From NCBI GenBank assembly GCA_036971475.1, contig JBAIZL010000002.1, forward strand, positions 15,132,868-15,196,867: a stretch of 64,000 nucleotides of DNA, given 5' to 3'. Positions 1 through 11,388 of the stretch are shown piece after piece. Source of the DNA: Prosapia bicincta. Taxonomy: Eukaryota > Arthropoda > Insecta > Hemiptera > Cercopidae. The stretch's first letter is position 1, and each line of letters opens with the position of its first letter. Below the pieces are notes generated by a model. That model was not told the origin of the DNA. It made no database searches and saw only the letters and a program-made list of their open reading frames with translations. Position numbers and translations under genes: made by a program.

Positions 1-1128
1 GATAGATACTAGAAACCAGTGTTGCAAAGTTAAAAATATAGATATCGCCCACAAGTTAAACATGCAACCAAACTATTAAACAAATTAGAAAAACTCAGGA
101 AACAAATTATAAATATTACCATCTCATATTCTGTAATAAACAATGCATAAAAAAACAAAATAACCCCAAAATATGCCAAAGTAATAATAGAAACACAAAC
201 CAGTTCTGCACAAAAAAAAACTGCTAAACAAGCAGAAATATATGGGTAAAATACGAAATCAAATTTCTTTACACAAAGAAAAACAAATTAACTAATACAC
301 TCTTAAATACCCACTTAGAATTAGCTAACACACTTAAATCAAACCAATGGTATTATAAATATATCAAAATTCAAGAGAAATGCAAGAAAAATAAAGTCAA
401 TTAAAAATACAAAATTAGAATCTAAACTTAACAAAAAATAGACAAACAAAATAACATAGACAATAACACAACGAACTTTCAATTCCACCCCAGTTTTATA
501 AACCTTACGAAAACGAATTTCACCAAAGCAGAAGTAAAAATACTCGAAAGTAGCACAAAACAACTTCAAAACACAATTACAAAGCACAATAGAAAACCTC
601 ATAGTAGAAACAGAACTGGCAATATAACTTATACATTACGAAAACCAAGAATCAAAAAAGGTAATCACATCAAAAATAAAATACAAATAAACCAATTAAA
701 CAAATTGAAAGAAAAACTATTCAAAAATGAAATAATTGCAACAAAAGCGGACAAACGCAACGCTACAGTATTCATATCAAAAACAGAATATAACAAAAAA
801 ACAGAAGAATTCATAAAATCCAACAACTGCAAAGAATTAAACAAAGAATACAAAAATACACTAAATATACAAAAAACCGAAATTATACAATAAGAATAAC
901 AATTTATTTAGCCTAAAACGCCCTTACCAATACACAATAAACAATCCAACACCCCCTAAAATGAACGCTCATATCAAAATACATAAAGTCAACAATCCGA
1001 TAAGACCCCTAATAATTTTTAAAAATTCAAATGCCTATAAAATATCATAAATAATAGCTAAAAACCTAAAACACTAACTTAAACTGTAGAATTAATACAC
1101 CATGAAAAACTCAAATAAATTAAACGAA
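1..1128 (+). mobile_element. Penelope-like element, decayed 5' (N-terminal) part
   Basis: The stretch reads in shifting + frames as the N-terminal half of a Penelope-like retroelement polyprotein. A charged block around 300-600 reads like the family's N-terminal helical region. A KADK motif follows near 745, and a block near 965-1050 reads as IHK..NPIRPLI..KNSNAYKIS, matching the family pattern preceding the reverse transcriptase palm. Stops and frameshifts occur every few dozen codons, so this is a dead copy. The frame resumes after the 1129-1761 insertion. The left end lies outside the window. Assignment rests on remembered family motifs and was not checked by a search. Confidence 0.7.
705..893 (+). 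pseudogene. Penelope-like N-terminal fragment with KADK block
   Basis: A 62-codon open stretch contains the sequence KADKRNATVFISKTEYNKKT. This corresponds to the conserved 'KADKGN(T/A)-V-hydrophobic-K-x-x-Y' block found upstream of the RT domain in Penelope-like elements. The usual glycine of KADKGN is replaced by arginine. It is the longest open piece of the N-terminal half. The flanks continue the same element in other frames, so it is a relic exon-like island rather than a small gene. The complementary-strand frame over the same bases is only its shadow. Confidence 0.65.
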
Positions 1129-1243
1129 ATACACAATATCAAGAGCACAGTGGTACAATATATTACAATAAAAATATTGAAAAGAACCCCAATACCACAA
1201 AAATAATCAAAAATAACAAATAAGACAAGTTACTTAAGATTAA

Positions 1244-1288
1244 ACCCTTATGTACATTTCGATGACCATGTCATCATCATCAGAGGGT
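1244..1288 (-). ncRNA. Hammerhead ribozyme, left arm
   Basis: Reverse-complement copy of the right-arm ribozyme with every core, stem and palindrome base preserved. Both ribozymes sit outside the divergent promoters, so transcripts leaving either way would contain one. Confidence 0.78.
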
Positions 1289-1331
1289 CTAGTTACAAAA
1301 CACAATCTAGCACACAAGAAGTTACAAACTA

Positions 1332-1400
1332 GAATGATACCAATCGTTCTCCGAGGTCGCTTTATATAGGCGTGAGGTAAGCTCCGCCCCCTCTCCGCCC
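1332..1400 (-). promoter_or_regulatory. Putative Pol II promoter in left arm
   Basis: Mirror copy of 1527-1595 with identical GC boxes, TATA box and initiator. It is oriented leftward, so the fold-back would form a divergent promoter pair firing away from its centre. Confidence 0.5.
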
Positions 1401-1526
1401 TCGACCGACAAATAACGATCGGCCATCAGGAACCAAATAGGTTATGTCAAAAAAAAAAATTATTATAATGTAATTTTTGACATAACCTATTTGGTTCCTG
1501 ATGGCCGATCGTTATTTGTCGGTCGA

Positions 1527-1595
1527 GGGCGGAGAGGGGGCGGAGCTTACCTCACGCCTATATAAAGCGACCTCGGAGAACGATTGGTATCATTC
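1527..1595 (+). promoter_or_regulatory. Putative Pol II promoter in right arm
   Basis: Two GC boxes (gggcgg-type) at about 1528-1546 precede a TATA box, tatataaag, at 1559-1567. An initiator-like TCATTC lies at 1590-1595, with its A about 33 bases from the first T of the TATA box. That spacing is standard for a TATA/Inr core promoter. It would transcribe rightward through the hammerhead and out of the element. Promoter activity is inferred. Confidence 0.55.
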
Positions 1596-1638
1596 TAGTT
1601 TGTAACTTCTTGTGTGCTAGATTGTGTTTTGTAACTAG

Positions 1639-1683
1639 ACCCTCTGATGATGATGACATGGTCATCGAAATGTACATAAGGGT
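1639..1683 (+). ncRNA. Hammerhead ribozyme, right arm
   Basis: Stem I is ACCCT (1639-1643) with AGGGT (1679-1683), extendable by three pairs. The core is CTGATGA (1644-1650), followed by one extra T (1651). Stem II is GATGAC/GTCATC (1652-1657/1661-1666) around an ATG loop. GAA follows at 1667-1669. The palindrome ATGTACAT (1670-1677) serves as stem III, giving the A15.1-U16.1 pair, and H17 = A1678 is the predicted cleavage site. Stem III is too short to fold on itself but can pair between two copies. That matches the dimeric minimal hammerheads described for Penelope-like elements. The only departure from the textbook core is the extra U. Confidence 0.8.
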
Positions 1684-2185
1684 TTAATCTTAAGTAACTT
1701 GTCTTATTTGTTATTTTTGATTATTTTTGTGGTATTGGGGTTCTTTTCAATATTTTTATTGTAAATTAAACGAAGCCTAAAACAATAAACACCAACAAAA
1801 ACAAAATTTTACAAACATGTACTCTAATATACCAATAATCTAAACCATCCAAATAAAAAAAAACAGATTACTGATCTTAAAACCAACCCCAAATACACAA
1901 TCCAAATTACAAAATGCCTAAACACCATACTAAACAAAAACTATTTCATTATTAATATTAACATATATAAACAAATAGATGCCTTTGAAACGGGATCAAC
2001 ATTCTCAAGTATAATATCAGAAATTTACCTCCAACATCTTAACGAATTAATCACATAAACCATAAAAACACACAACCCCAACGATAATTGGATATGATAT
2101 GTTGACAATGGATTATACATCTCACAAAAGCAATAAATAATAATATCATCTTAAATGAAATCAACAATTTACACCCTTACATAAA

Positions 2186-2404
2186 ATGCACCATGGAGGA
2201 AGAAATAAACTATCCAGACATAGAACCAGATATATAAATAACATTCAATACTCAATTTATAGGAAACCCACACAAACCATTAATACAATACCAAACTACT
2301 TCAACTATCCCCAACAACATGAAATGGCTGCTTACAACTCACTCTTATACAGAATGCTAAAACTACCTATAAAAAATGAAGTAAAAGCCATAGAAAACAA
2401 ATAA
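2186..2404 (+). pseudogene. Penelope RT C-terminal fragment (SIYRKPT block)
   Basis: A 72-codon open stretch includes YSIYRKPTQT...PNYFNYPQQHEMAAYNSLLYRML. This matches the family pattern 'SIYRKPT..., HP.QHK.AA...L..R' downstream of the RT active site. The beginning is out of the ancestral frame, and the conserved part starts near residue 15. In the second copy (43441-44200), about 65 bp at the start of this segment are deleted. Confidence 0.6.
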
Positions 2405-2693
2405 TATATCAATATAGCCCAAAAAAGGGATACAATCAAAAAAACTATAGATAGTTTAAAATATTAAATAAATAAAAACAACCTACAATCGAACTACAAA
2501 CAACAACAAAATGGGCCACATTCACATACACAGGGCACAATATAAAAGGAATAACTAAAATACTAAAAAATAATAATATTGACATAGCTTACAAAATCAC
2601 AGGAAACAAAATCAATAAAATAAACCAACTGGAATAAATATGCCCCACACTTAATAACGGAATAAACAAAATCGAATGGCCAGACTGTTTTAA

Positions 2694-3038
2694 AATACAG
2701 TATACATAGGCCAAACAAAAAAGAAATTAAAAGGCAGATATCAAGAGCACCTCAATGCATACATCAAACCTCGAACTTACAACGCAAACTTAGTTACACA
2801 CGCCATCAAAAACAAACACACATTCTTTACATTAGAAAACGTACACCTAATAAAAAAAAGTACAAAAAGGCCTCAAATGACAATATGTGAACAACTACAA
2901 ATTTATAAACATAGAAGTAATACCATAAACGAACAAATACAAATAAAATCAAAAAACTATAAATTATTCAACATAATAGACAAAATTAACCATAAGACAA
3001 ACTTAAAAGACTCCCACAGTGCAGTGAATCCGAAATAG
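2694..3038 (+). pseudogene. GIY-YIG endonuclease domain of Penelope-like element
   Basis: An open frame with no ATG runs from 2694 to a TAG at 3036-3038, about 114 codons. It starts VYIGQTKKKLKGRYQEHL (YIG motif then the R..EH helix) and continues with AIKNKHTF, ENVHLI and E..IYKHR blocks. These are the order and spacing of the GIY-YIG nuclease that follows RT in Penelope-like elements and makes the first-strand nick. The GIY half is damaged: a stop at 2691 precedes it. It is the best-preserved domain of the element. Confidence 0.75.
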
Positions 3039-3360
3039 AACTATAACGGTACACCACACCTTGTGACAACGACAATTCCACACAGCTCGCAGTCTACTTA
3101 CTACAACCCCCAGTCAGTGATGCCCGATCCTTGAAAGTTAACTCGCATTAATACCAAGTAAAACTATTGCTTAACTACATACAGGGAAAGTGATATATTA
3201 TATATATATTTCTAAATATATAAATTAGAATAAACAAACTGTAATAAGTTATATATAAGCCAAACAAAAAAAATCAAAATATATATACATTTGATTCTAA
3301 CACACATCAATTGTTACGAGCTATTAAATAAATATTGTTACCTACATATAATTAAAAAAA
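3039..3360 (+). other. Probable 3' untranslated part of the Penelope-like element
   Basis: AT-rich, non-coding sequence between the GIY-YIG stop and module L. I see no terminal repeat or ribozyme here, and the exact element end cannot be placed. Confidence 0.3.
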
Positions 3361-5861
3361 CCCAAAGAAACAAAAATGAACACCTTGAAACAGTTACAAA
3401 TTATTAAATATTAAATAGTACAACATACGAACGTTGTAAGAGTTGTACAACATACGAACTAACACCAAATGAGTAGATGTTAAAAAATGGCGAATTATTT
3501 AACACAGACAAACGTGACTCCAACATTGACCAGCGTAGTAGAACCAGAAATAGAACAGCACTATTATGCCACATGACGTCAGCTACGCACCCAGCGACTT
3601 CAAGGGCAGGACAGACTTCCAATTGTAAAAACTGGGAGTTCTGTGGCATATCTATCGAAAGTCAAATCGACTTATAAATATCAAGTAATATTATACACAT
3701 TTGCTCAAGGCCGAACGACTCTTCAAATTAGGATACATATTTCTGAAGTGATAGTTTCTTATAAGATTATTATAATATAAGGTCAAATCATTGCTCTCCC
3801 GTCACGCTGCTTCCGAAACGCATACCTTACAGTATGTACCTTACAGCATACACCATATAACAAATGAGTTCATGTAACAGCTGATTCTTTGCTATAAGTT
3901 ATGTTTTAGAACAGCAGTTTTCACGTAGATTATTATTAAATATCCCGATGGTGTTGGTACTATCAGTTAATCCCGATGATGATTAATAGTTTTGATCAGT
4001 TAATAAATATTATTTTATTTAAAATGTATTCAAGGAATGTACATCAAGGATGTTTAAATATTTGTAGCAAGGGTTATTGTTATTTATTTATCATAATTAC
4101 GCTACTGTGCTCTGTATAAAATCTCACAAATAGTTTAATATAATGATTATATTAGGTTATGTATTTTTAATCCAATTTTTAAATTAAAAGATATTTAGGA
4201 CCTCTTATACCTTTTAAAAAACTGATTTGAATATTGTTATAAAAACTTGTATTCAGTATAGGCCCTACATCTAAGAAATGTAGATTGTAAAAATAGAGTG
4301 ACACATGTACCAATTCATATTTTCGGCGATTTTCTTTGAACATTTTTCGAAATTGTTAGCTACAAATTCTTCTCTCAGAACACCCCCGGTGCCTGAACCA
4401 AATTTTTATTTACATAAATCAAACAACACTAATTTGAATATGTTTATTTATTTCTTTTTTTTTACCTGTAAGTTTAACCGAAATTTTTATTTTTGAATAA
4501 ATATTAATAGCATTGTTTATTTTTCTCGCTTACATTTCAACGAAGCAAAAACAGATTTTGCAACTCAATATTTTAAAATTTCCTAAATTCATACTTCAGA
4601 CACATCCACTGTACTCACAAATACTAAATAATCGTGCGTAAAACCATAATAAAGATATTTTACATTGAGATATTTTATTTTTAAGTAAGTGATTTTCGCA
4701 AACAAAAAATAGCAAAAGAAATAATTTAAACAGAATAAAGTATAAGACAAAATGACCTACTCGATATTCAACAGTCTTAATTATGCAATTGTTATTTCAA
4801 GTGTTCGAAAAAACGATTGCTACTTAGGTCAATTAGGATAAGTTTTATTTTCGTTTGTTGTTAATAAATAATTAAAATTAATACTGATAAAGTAAAATAG
4901 CACTTGCACTAAAACAGCTGTTCCACCACATAACCCATAACAAAAAAGCAGCTGTTTTATGAAATCATATGTTAAACCTATTTCTAGCCAATCGGAACGA
5001 ATTAACTATATACTGTATAATGCGTACCTGCCCCTTTTGTGAATCGCTTCCACCCCTTATAAAATTAAAATCAGTTCATTATTAAATTTTATTTTTTAAA
5101 TAATATATTTTTTTAACTGTATTAAAAAGGTTTGGTGGATTAGATTAATATTTTAAATTAATTATTTGAACTTTAGTGGATGGATAAAGAGTATTTTATT
5201 AACGATTGTAAATTTGAACAAGTAATATATAAGGAGAATTTGAGCTAAAAGATGGAATTTAAAAAAGGTGCCCAATAACGTATACAATATTATATAAAGA
5301 GAATATTATATTCAGCCTATATTATAAAGAGGTATTATATATAAAGAGGCTGAATGTATTTTACTTCAATTTTTCCTAAGATGTTCTATAAAATATCTGG
5401 AAAGTATCTTTAGGCTTCTATTAGGAGACAAATGTGTGCACTCTAAACAAGTTACTAAGAACACTCGTTCTTAGTAATTGCACTCGGCGAGCCTCGTGTT
5501 TAAACATCAATCACATGAAGGCAGCTGTTAATGTGGATATTTTAAAATGATTAAGCATTTCCACTACACATACTTGTTATATTTCTAGCTGCAAGACGAT
5601 TTAGAAACACCTGTCACTGTTTGATGAAAGATCAGCGAAATTAATTTAAAACGGTCGTGTATTGAATTCCTTCCTTAGAAAATAATGCATGGTAAATATC
5701 TGTATCCTCAAACTAAATTGCCTAATCTCAAAAATTCTCATTAACAACCTAAATGTATCGATTCAAGTTTCTGGGCCTCTGTGTACAAAACATCGAGTAC
5801 TAGAACTGTATGTTTAAAATAGAAACCCTTGTTAGCAGTACAAACACCTCTCTTCAACTGA
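3360..5861. repeat. Module L, copy 1 (segmental duplication)
   Basis: It aligns by eye over its length with 58500-60905. Shared landmarks include the GTGACTCCAACATTGACCAG-like block near 3515, CAGCTGTT near 4915, the TTTAGTGGATGGATAA string near 5175, GTGTGCACTCTAAACAA near 5433 and the final GCAGT..AACACCTCT. A short stretch also recurs at 27901-28105, and its last ~245 bp recur at 44203-44436. The small open frames at 3477-3677 and 4305-4496 are not preserved in frame between copies. I see no gene. The satellite starts at its right edge. Confidence 0.75.
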
Positions 5862-6010
5862 AGATGGAAAGGGTAAGAGTGAATATTCCATCGACAAACA
5901 GTGTCCATTGACATACAGGTGTTAAGAGGTTTAGGTACTGTCTGGAATGAGAGTGGACGAACTCTGCTAACGGTAAAGATAGATTTATAGATCTAACTGA
6001 CCATCTAACA

Positions 6011-7170
6011 GGGTTGAAGATGGAAGGGGTAAGTGTGAATATTCTGTGTCCATTGAAATGCAGGTGTTAAGAGGTTTAGGTACTGTCTGGAATGAGAGCG
6101 GATGAACTCTGCTAACGGTAAAGATAGATTTATAGATCTAACTGACCATCTAACAGGATTGAAGATGGAAGGGGTAAGTGTGAATATTCTGTGTCCATTG
6201 AAATACAGGTGTTAAGAGGTTTAGGTACTGTCTGGAATGAGAGCGGATGAACTCTGCTAACGGTAAAGATAGATTTATAGATCTAACTGACCATCTAACA
6301 GGATTGAAGATGGAAGGGGTAAGTGTGAATATTCTGTGTCCATTGAAATACAGGTGTTAAGAGGTTTAGGTACTGTCTGGAATGAGAGTGGACGAACTCT
6401 GCTAACGATAAAGATAGCTTTATAGATCTAACTGACCATCTAACAGGATTGAAGATGGAAGGGGTAAGTGTGAATATTCTGTGTCCATTGACATACAGGT
6501 GTTAAGAGGTTTAGGTACTGTCTGGAATGAGAGTGGACGAACTCTGCTAACGGTAAAGATAGATTTATAGATCTAACTGACCATCTAACAGGGTTGAAGA
6601 TGGAAGGGGTAAGTGTGAATATTCTGTGTCCATTGAAATGCAGGTGTTAAGAGGTTTAGGTACTGTCTGGAATGAGAGCGGATGAACTCTGCTAACGGTA
6701 AAGATAGATTTATAGATCTAACTGACCATCTAACAGGATTGAAGATGGAAGGGGTAAGTGTGAATATTCTGTGTCCATTGAAATACAGGTGTTAAGAGGT
6801 TTAGGTACTGTCTGGAATGAGAGCGGATGAACTCTGCTAACGGTAAAGATAGATTTATAGATCTAACTGACCATCTAACAGGATTGAAGATGGAAGGGGT
6901 AAGTGTGAATATTCTGTGTCCATTGAAATACAGGTGTTAAGAGGTTTAGGTACTGTCTGGAATGAGAGTGGACGAACTCTGCTAACGATAAAGATAGCTT
7001 TATAGATCTAACTGACTATCTAACAGGATTGAAGATGGAAGGGGTAAGTGTGAATATTCTGTGTCCATTGACATACAGGTGTTAAGAGGTTTAGGTACTG
7101 TCTGGAATGAGAGTGGATGACCTCTGCTAACGATAAAGATAGCTTTATAGATCTAACTGACCATCTAACA
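6011..7170. repeat. Higher-order repeat, 580 bp (4 x 145), two copies
   Basis: The diagnostic GGGTTGAAG variant and the following AAATGCAGG variant occur at 6011 and again at 6591. The next monomers repeat the same order of GAGCGGATGAACT / GAGTGGACGAACT and CGGTAAAG / CGATAAAG variants. The fourth monomer has begun to differ. Confidence 0.75.
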
Positions 7171-10100
7171 GGATTGAAGATGGAAGGGGTAAGTGTGAAT
7201 ATTCTGTGTCCATTGACATACAGAAGTTAAGAGGTTTAGGTACTGTCTGGAAAGAGAGTGGACGAACTCTGCTAACGATAAAGATAGATTTATAGATCTA
7301 ACTGACCATCTAACAGGATTGAAGATGGAAGGGGTAAGTGTGAATATTCTGTGTCCATTGAAATACAGGTGTTAAGAGGTTTAGGTACTGTCTGGAATGA
7401 GAGTGGACGAACTCTGCTAACGATAAAGATAGCTTTATAGATCTAACTGACCATCTAACAGGATTGAAGATGGAAGGGGTAAGTGTGAATATTCTGTGTC
7501 CATTGACATACAGGTGTTAAGAGGTTTAGGTACTGTCTGGAATGAGAGCGGATGAACTCTGCTAACGGTAAAGATAGATTTATAGATCTAACTGACCATC
7601 TAACAGGATTGAAGATGGAAGGGGTAAGTGTGAATATTCTGTGTCCATTGACATACAGGTGTTAAGAGGTTTAGGTACTGTCTGGAATGAGAGCGGATGA
7701 ACTCTGCTAACGGTAAAGATAGATTTATAGATCTAACTGACCATCTAATAGGATTGAAGAAGGAAGGGGTAAGTGTGAATATTCTGTGTCCATTGAAATA
7801 CAGGTGTTAAGAGGTTTAGGTACTGTCTGGAATGAGAGTGGATGAGCTCTGCTAACGATAAAGATAGCTTTATAGATATTAGAGGCTACTGACGATCTAA
7901 CAGGATTGAAGATGGAAGGGGTAAGTGTGAATATTCTGTGTCCATTGAAATACAGGTGTTAAGAGGTTTAGATACTGTCTGAAATGAGAGCGGATGAGCT
8001 CTGCTAACGATAAAGATAGCTTTATAGATATTAGAGGCTACTGACGATCTAACAGGATTGAAGATGGAAGGGGTAAGTGTGAATATTCTGTGTCCATTGA
8101 AATACAGGTGTTAAGAGGTTTAGGTACTGTCTGGAAAGAGAGCGGATGAACTCTGCTAACGGTAAAGATAGATTTATAGATCTAACTGACCATCTAACAG
8201 GATTGAAGATGGAAGGGGTAAGTGTGAATATTCTGTGTCCATTGAAATACAGGTGTTAAGAGGTTTAGGTACTGTCTGAAATGAGAGCGGATGAGCTCTG
8301 CTAACGATAAAGATAGCTTTATAGATATTAGAGGCTACTGACGATCTAACAGGATTGAAGATGGAAGGGGTAAGTGTGAATATTCTGTGTCCATTGAAAT
8401 ACAGGTGTTAAGAGGTTTAGGTACTGTCTGAAATGAGAGCGGATGAGCTCTGCTAACGATAAAGATAGCTTTATAGATATTAGAGGCTACTGACGATCTA
8501 ACAGGATTGAAGATGGAAGGGGTAAGTGTGAATATTCTGTGTCCATTGAAATACAGGTGTTAAGAGGTTTAGGTACTGTCTGGAATGAGAGTGGATGAGC
8601 TCTGCTAACGGTAAAGATAGATTTATAGATCTAACTGACCATCTAACAGGATTGAAGATGGAAGGGGTAAGTGTGAATATTCTGTGTCCATTGACATACA
8701 GGTGTTAAGAGGTTTAGGTACTGTCTGGAATGAGAGTAGATGAACTCTGCTAACGATAAAGATAGCTTTATAGATCTAACTGACCATCTAACAGGATTGA
8801 AGATGAAAGGGGTAAGTGTGAATATTCTGTGTCCATTGACATACAGGTGTTAAGAGGTTTAGGTACTGTCTGGAATGAGAGTGGATGAGCTCTGCTAACG
8901 ATAAAGATAGCTTTATAGATATTAGAGGCTACTGACGATCTAACAGGATTGAAGATGGAAGGGGTAAGTGTGAATATTCTGTGTCCATTGAAATACAGAT
9001 GTTAAGAGGTTTAGGTACTGTCTGATATGAGAGCGGATGAGCTCTGCTAACGATAAAGATAGCTTTATAGATATTAGAGGCTACTGACGATCTAACAGGA
9101 TTGAATATGGAAGGGGTAAGTGTGAATATTCTGTGTCCATTGAAATACAGTTGTTAAGAGGTTTAGGTACTGTCTGAAATGAGAGCGGATGAGCTCTGCT
9201 AACGGTAAAGATAGCTTTATAGATCTAATTGACCATCTAACAGGATTGAAGATGGAAGGGGTAAGTGTGAATATTCTGTGTCCATTGAAATACAGGAGTT
9301 AAGAGGTTTAGGTACTGTCTGGAATGAGAGTGGATGACCTCTGCTAACGATAAAGATAGCTTTATAGATCTAACTGACCATCTAACATAATTGAAGATGG
9401 AAGGGGTAAGTGTGAATATTCTGTGTCCATTGAAATACAGGAGTTAAGAGGTTTAGGTACTGTCTGGAATGAGAGTAGATGAGCTCTGCTAACGGTAAAG
9501 ATAGATTTATAGATCTAACTGACCATCTAACAGGATTGAAGATGGAAGGGGTAAGTGTGAATAATCTGTGTCCATTGACATACAGGTGTTAAGAGGTTTA
9601 GGTACTGTCTGGAATGAGAGCGGATTAACTCTGCTAACGGTAAAGATAGATTTATAGATCTAACTGACCATCTAACAGGATTGAAGATGGAAGGGGTAAG
9701 TGTGAATATTCTGTTACCATTGACATACAGGTGTTAAGAGGCTTAGGTACTGTCTGGAATGAGAGCGGATGAACTCTGCTAACGGTAAAGATAGATTTAT
9801 AGATCTAACTGACCATCTAACAGGATTGAAGATGGAAGGGGTAAGTGTGAATATTCTGTGTCCATTGAAATAGAGGTGTTAAGAGGTTTAGGTACTGTCT
9901 GGAATGAGAGTGGATGAACTCTGCTAACGATAAAGATAGCTTTATAGATCTAACTGACCATCTAACAGGATTGAAGATGGAAGGGGTAAGTGTGAATACT
10001 CTGTGTCCATTGAAATACAGGTGTTAAGAGGTTTAGGTACTGTCTGAAATGAGAGCGGATGAGCTCTGCTAACGATAAAGATAGCTTTATAGATATTAGA

Positions 10101-11388
10101 GGCTACTGACGATCTAACAGGATGGAAGATGGAAGGGGTAAGTGTGAATATTCTGTGTCCATTGAAATACAGGTGTTAAGAGGTTTAGGTACTGTCTGAA
10201 ATGAGAGCGGATGAGCTCTGCTAACGATAAATATAGCTTTATAGATATTAGAGGCTACTGACGATCTAACAGGATTGAAGATGGAAGGGGTAAGTGTGAA
10301 TATTCTGTGTCCATTGAAATACAGGTGTTAAGAGGTTTAGGTACTGTCTGAAATGAGAGCGGATGAGCTCTGCTAACGATAAAGATAGCTTTATAGATAT
10401 TAGAGGCTACTGACGATCTAACAGGATTGAAGATGGAAGGGGTAAGTGTGAATATTCTGTGTCCATTGAAATACAGGTGTTAAGAGGTTTAGGTACTGTC
10501 TGAAATGAGAGCGGATGAGCTCTGCTAACGATAAAGATAGCTTTATAGATATTAGAGGCTACTGACGATCTAACAGGATTGAAGATGGAAGGGGTAAGTG
10601 TGAATATTCTGTGTCCATTGAAATACAGGTGTTAAGAGGTTTAGGTACTGTCTGAAATGAGAGCGGATGAGCTCTGCTAACGATAAATATAGCTTTATAG
10701 ATATTAGAGGCTACTGACGATCTAACAGGATTGAAGATGGAAGGGTAAGTGTGAATATTCTGTGTCCATTGACATACAGGTGTTAAGAGGTTTAGGTACT
10801 GTCTGAAATGAGAGCGGATGAGCTCTGCTAACGGTAAAGATAGATTTATAGATCTAACTGACCATCTAACAGGATTGAAGATGGAAGGGGTAAGTGTGAA
10901 TATTCTGAGTCCATTGAAATACAGGTGTTAAGAGGTTTAGGTACTGTCTGAAATGAGAGCGGATGAGCTCTGCTAACGATAAAGATAGCTTTATAGATAT
11001 TAGAGGCTACTGACCATCTAACAGGATTGAAGATGGAAGGGGTAAGTGTGAATATTCTGTGTCCATTGACATACAGGTGTTAAGAGGTTTAGGTACTGTC
11101 TGGAATGAGAGTGGATGAACTCTGCTAACGATAAAGATAGCTTTATAGATCTAACTGACCATTTAACAGGATTGAAGATGGAAGGGGTAAGTGTGAATAT
11201 TCTGTGTCCATTGAAATACAGGTTTTAAGAGGCTTAGGTACAGTCTGAAATGAGAGCGGATGAGCTCTGCTAACGGTAAAGATAGATTTATAGATCTAAC
11301 TGACCATCTAACAGGATTGAAGATGGAAGGGGTAAGTGTGAATATTCTGTGTCCATTGACATACAGGTGTTAAGAGGTTTAGGTACTG

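Larger units (their letters stand above)
1164..1453 (-). repeat. Left arm of fold-back (Penelope-type terminal repeat)
   Basis: It is the reverse complement of 1474-1763, and paired positions sum to 2927. Read on the minus strand it runs from the central spacer outward through GC boxes, TATA box, initiator-like TCATTC, hammerhead ribozyme and T-rich terminus. I saw no mismatch across the compared length. Confidence 0.9.
1129..1761. mobile_element. Fold-back insertion: two Penelope-type terminal repeats head to head
   Basis: This 633-bp insertion consists of a 35-bp left tail (1129-1163) and two inverted arms, 1164-1453 and 1474-1763, separated by an AT-rich 20-bp spacer. By eye the arms are identical or nearly so. 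Each arm carries, from centre outward, a GC-rich promoter-like segment, a TATA box, a hammerhead ribozyme and a T-rich end finishing ATTTTTATTGTA. There is no coding capacity. Penelope-like elements are known for LTR-like terminal repeats, often inverted, with a short tail extension and hammerhead ribozymes, which this fits. The near-identity of the arms and the clean 13-bp duplication indicate a recent event compared with the stop-ridden host copy. Confidence 0.8.
1474..1763 (+). repeat. Right arm of fold-back (Penelope-type terminal repeat)
   Basis: Plus-strand counterpart of 1164-1453. Its T-rich outer part (TGTGGTATTGGGGTTC... ending TTTTTATTGTA) is recognisably related to the relics at 34903-35092 and 56410-56625. 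This shows that one terminal-repeat family recurs in the window. Confidence 0.9.
1116..1774. repeat. 13-bp target-site duplication around the fold-back
   Basis: The 13-mer taaattaaacgaa occurs at 1116-1128 and again at 1762-1774, bracketing the 1129-1761 insertion. Removing the insertion plus one copy brings the Penelope reading frame back together: codons before 1128 run into the FTNMYSNIP-like RT block after 1775. This is what a target-site duplication made on insertion would look like. The outer base of the right inverted arm overlaps the duplication by two bases. Confidence 0.75.
1775..3038 (+). pseudogene. Penelope-like element, RT palm to GIY-YIG part
   Basis: Shifted + frames continue the element interrupted at 1129. 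They include FTNMYSNIP (RT block), a GSTFSSIISEIYLQHL block (about 1990-2045), YVDNGLYI near 2098 where the catalytic YVDD would be, RINNIQYSIYRKPTQT (about 2215-2280), and a GIY-YIG domain after 2694. The catalytic second aspartate is replaced by asparagine in both this copy and the one at 43441, so both descend from the same inactive ancestor. In-frame stops and frameshifts are frequent. Confidence 0.72.

Noticed and set aside
339..602. 87-codon minus-strand ORF
   Set aside because: It is the antisense shadow of the Penelope-like N-terminal region, with Phe/Leu/Val bias expected from A-rich DNA.
1129..1761. MITE or Tc1-type DNA transposon
   Set aside because: The inverted arms make up nearly the whole element and contain a promoter and hammerhead. 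The 13-bp duplication is not TA, and the arm is related to Penelope terminal-repeat relics in the same window.
3404..3677. Overlapping ORFs on both strands in module L
   Set aside because: Frame ends are not conserved with 58608-58847, and no domain is recognisable.
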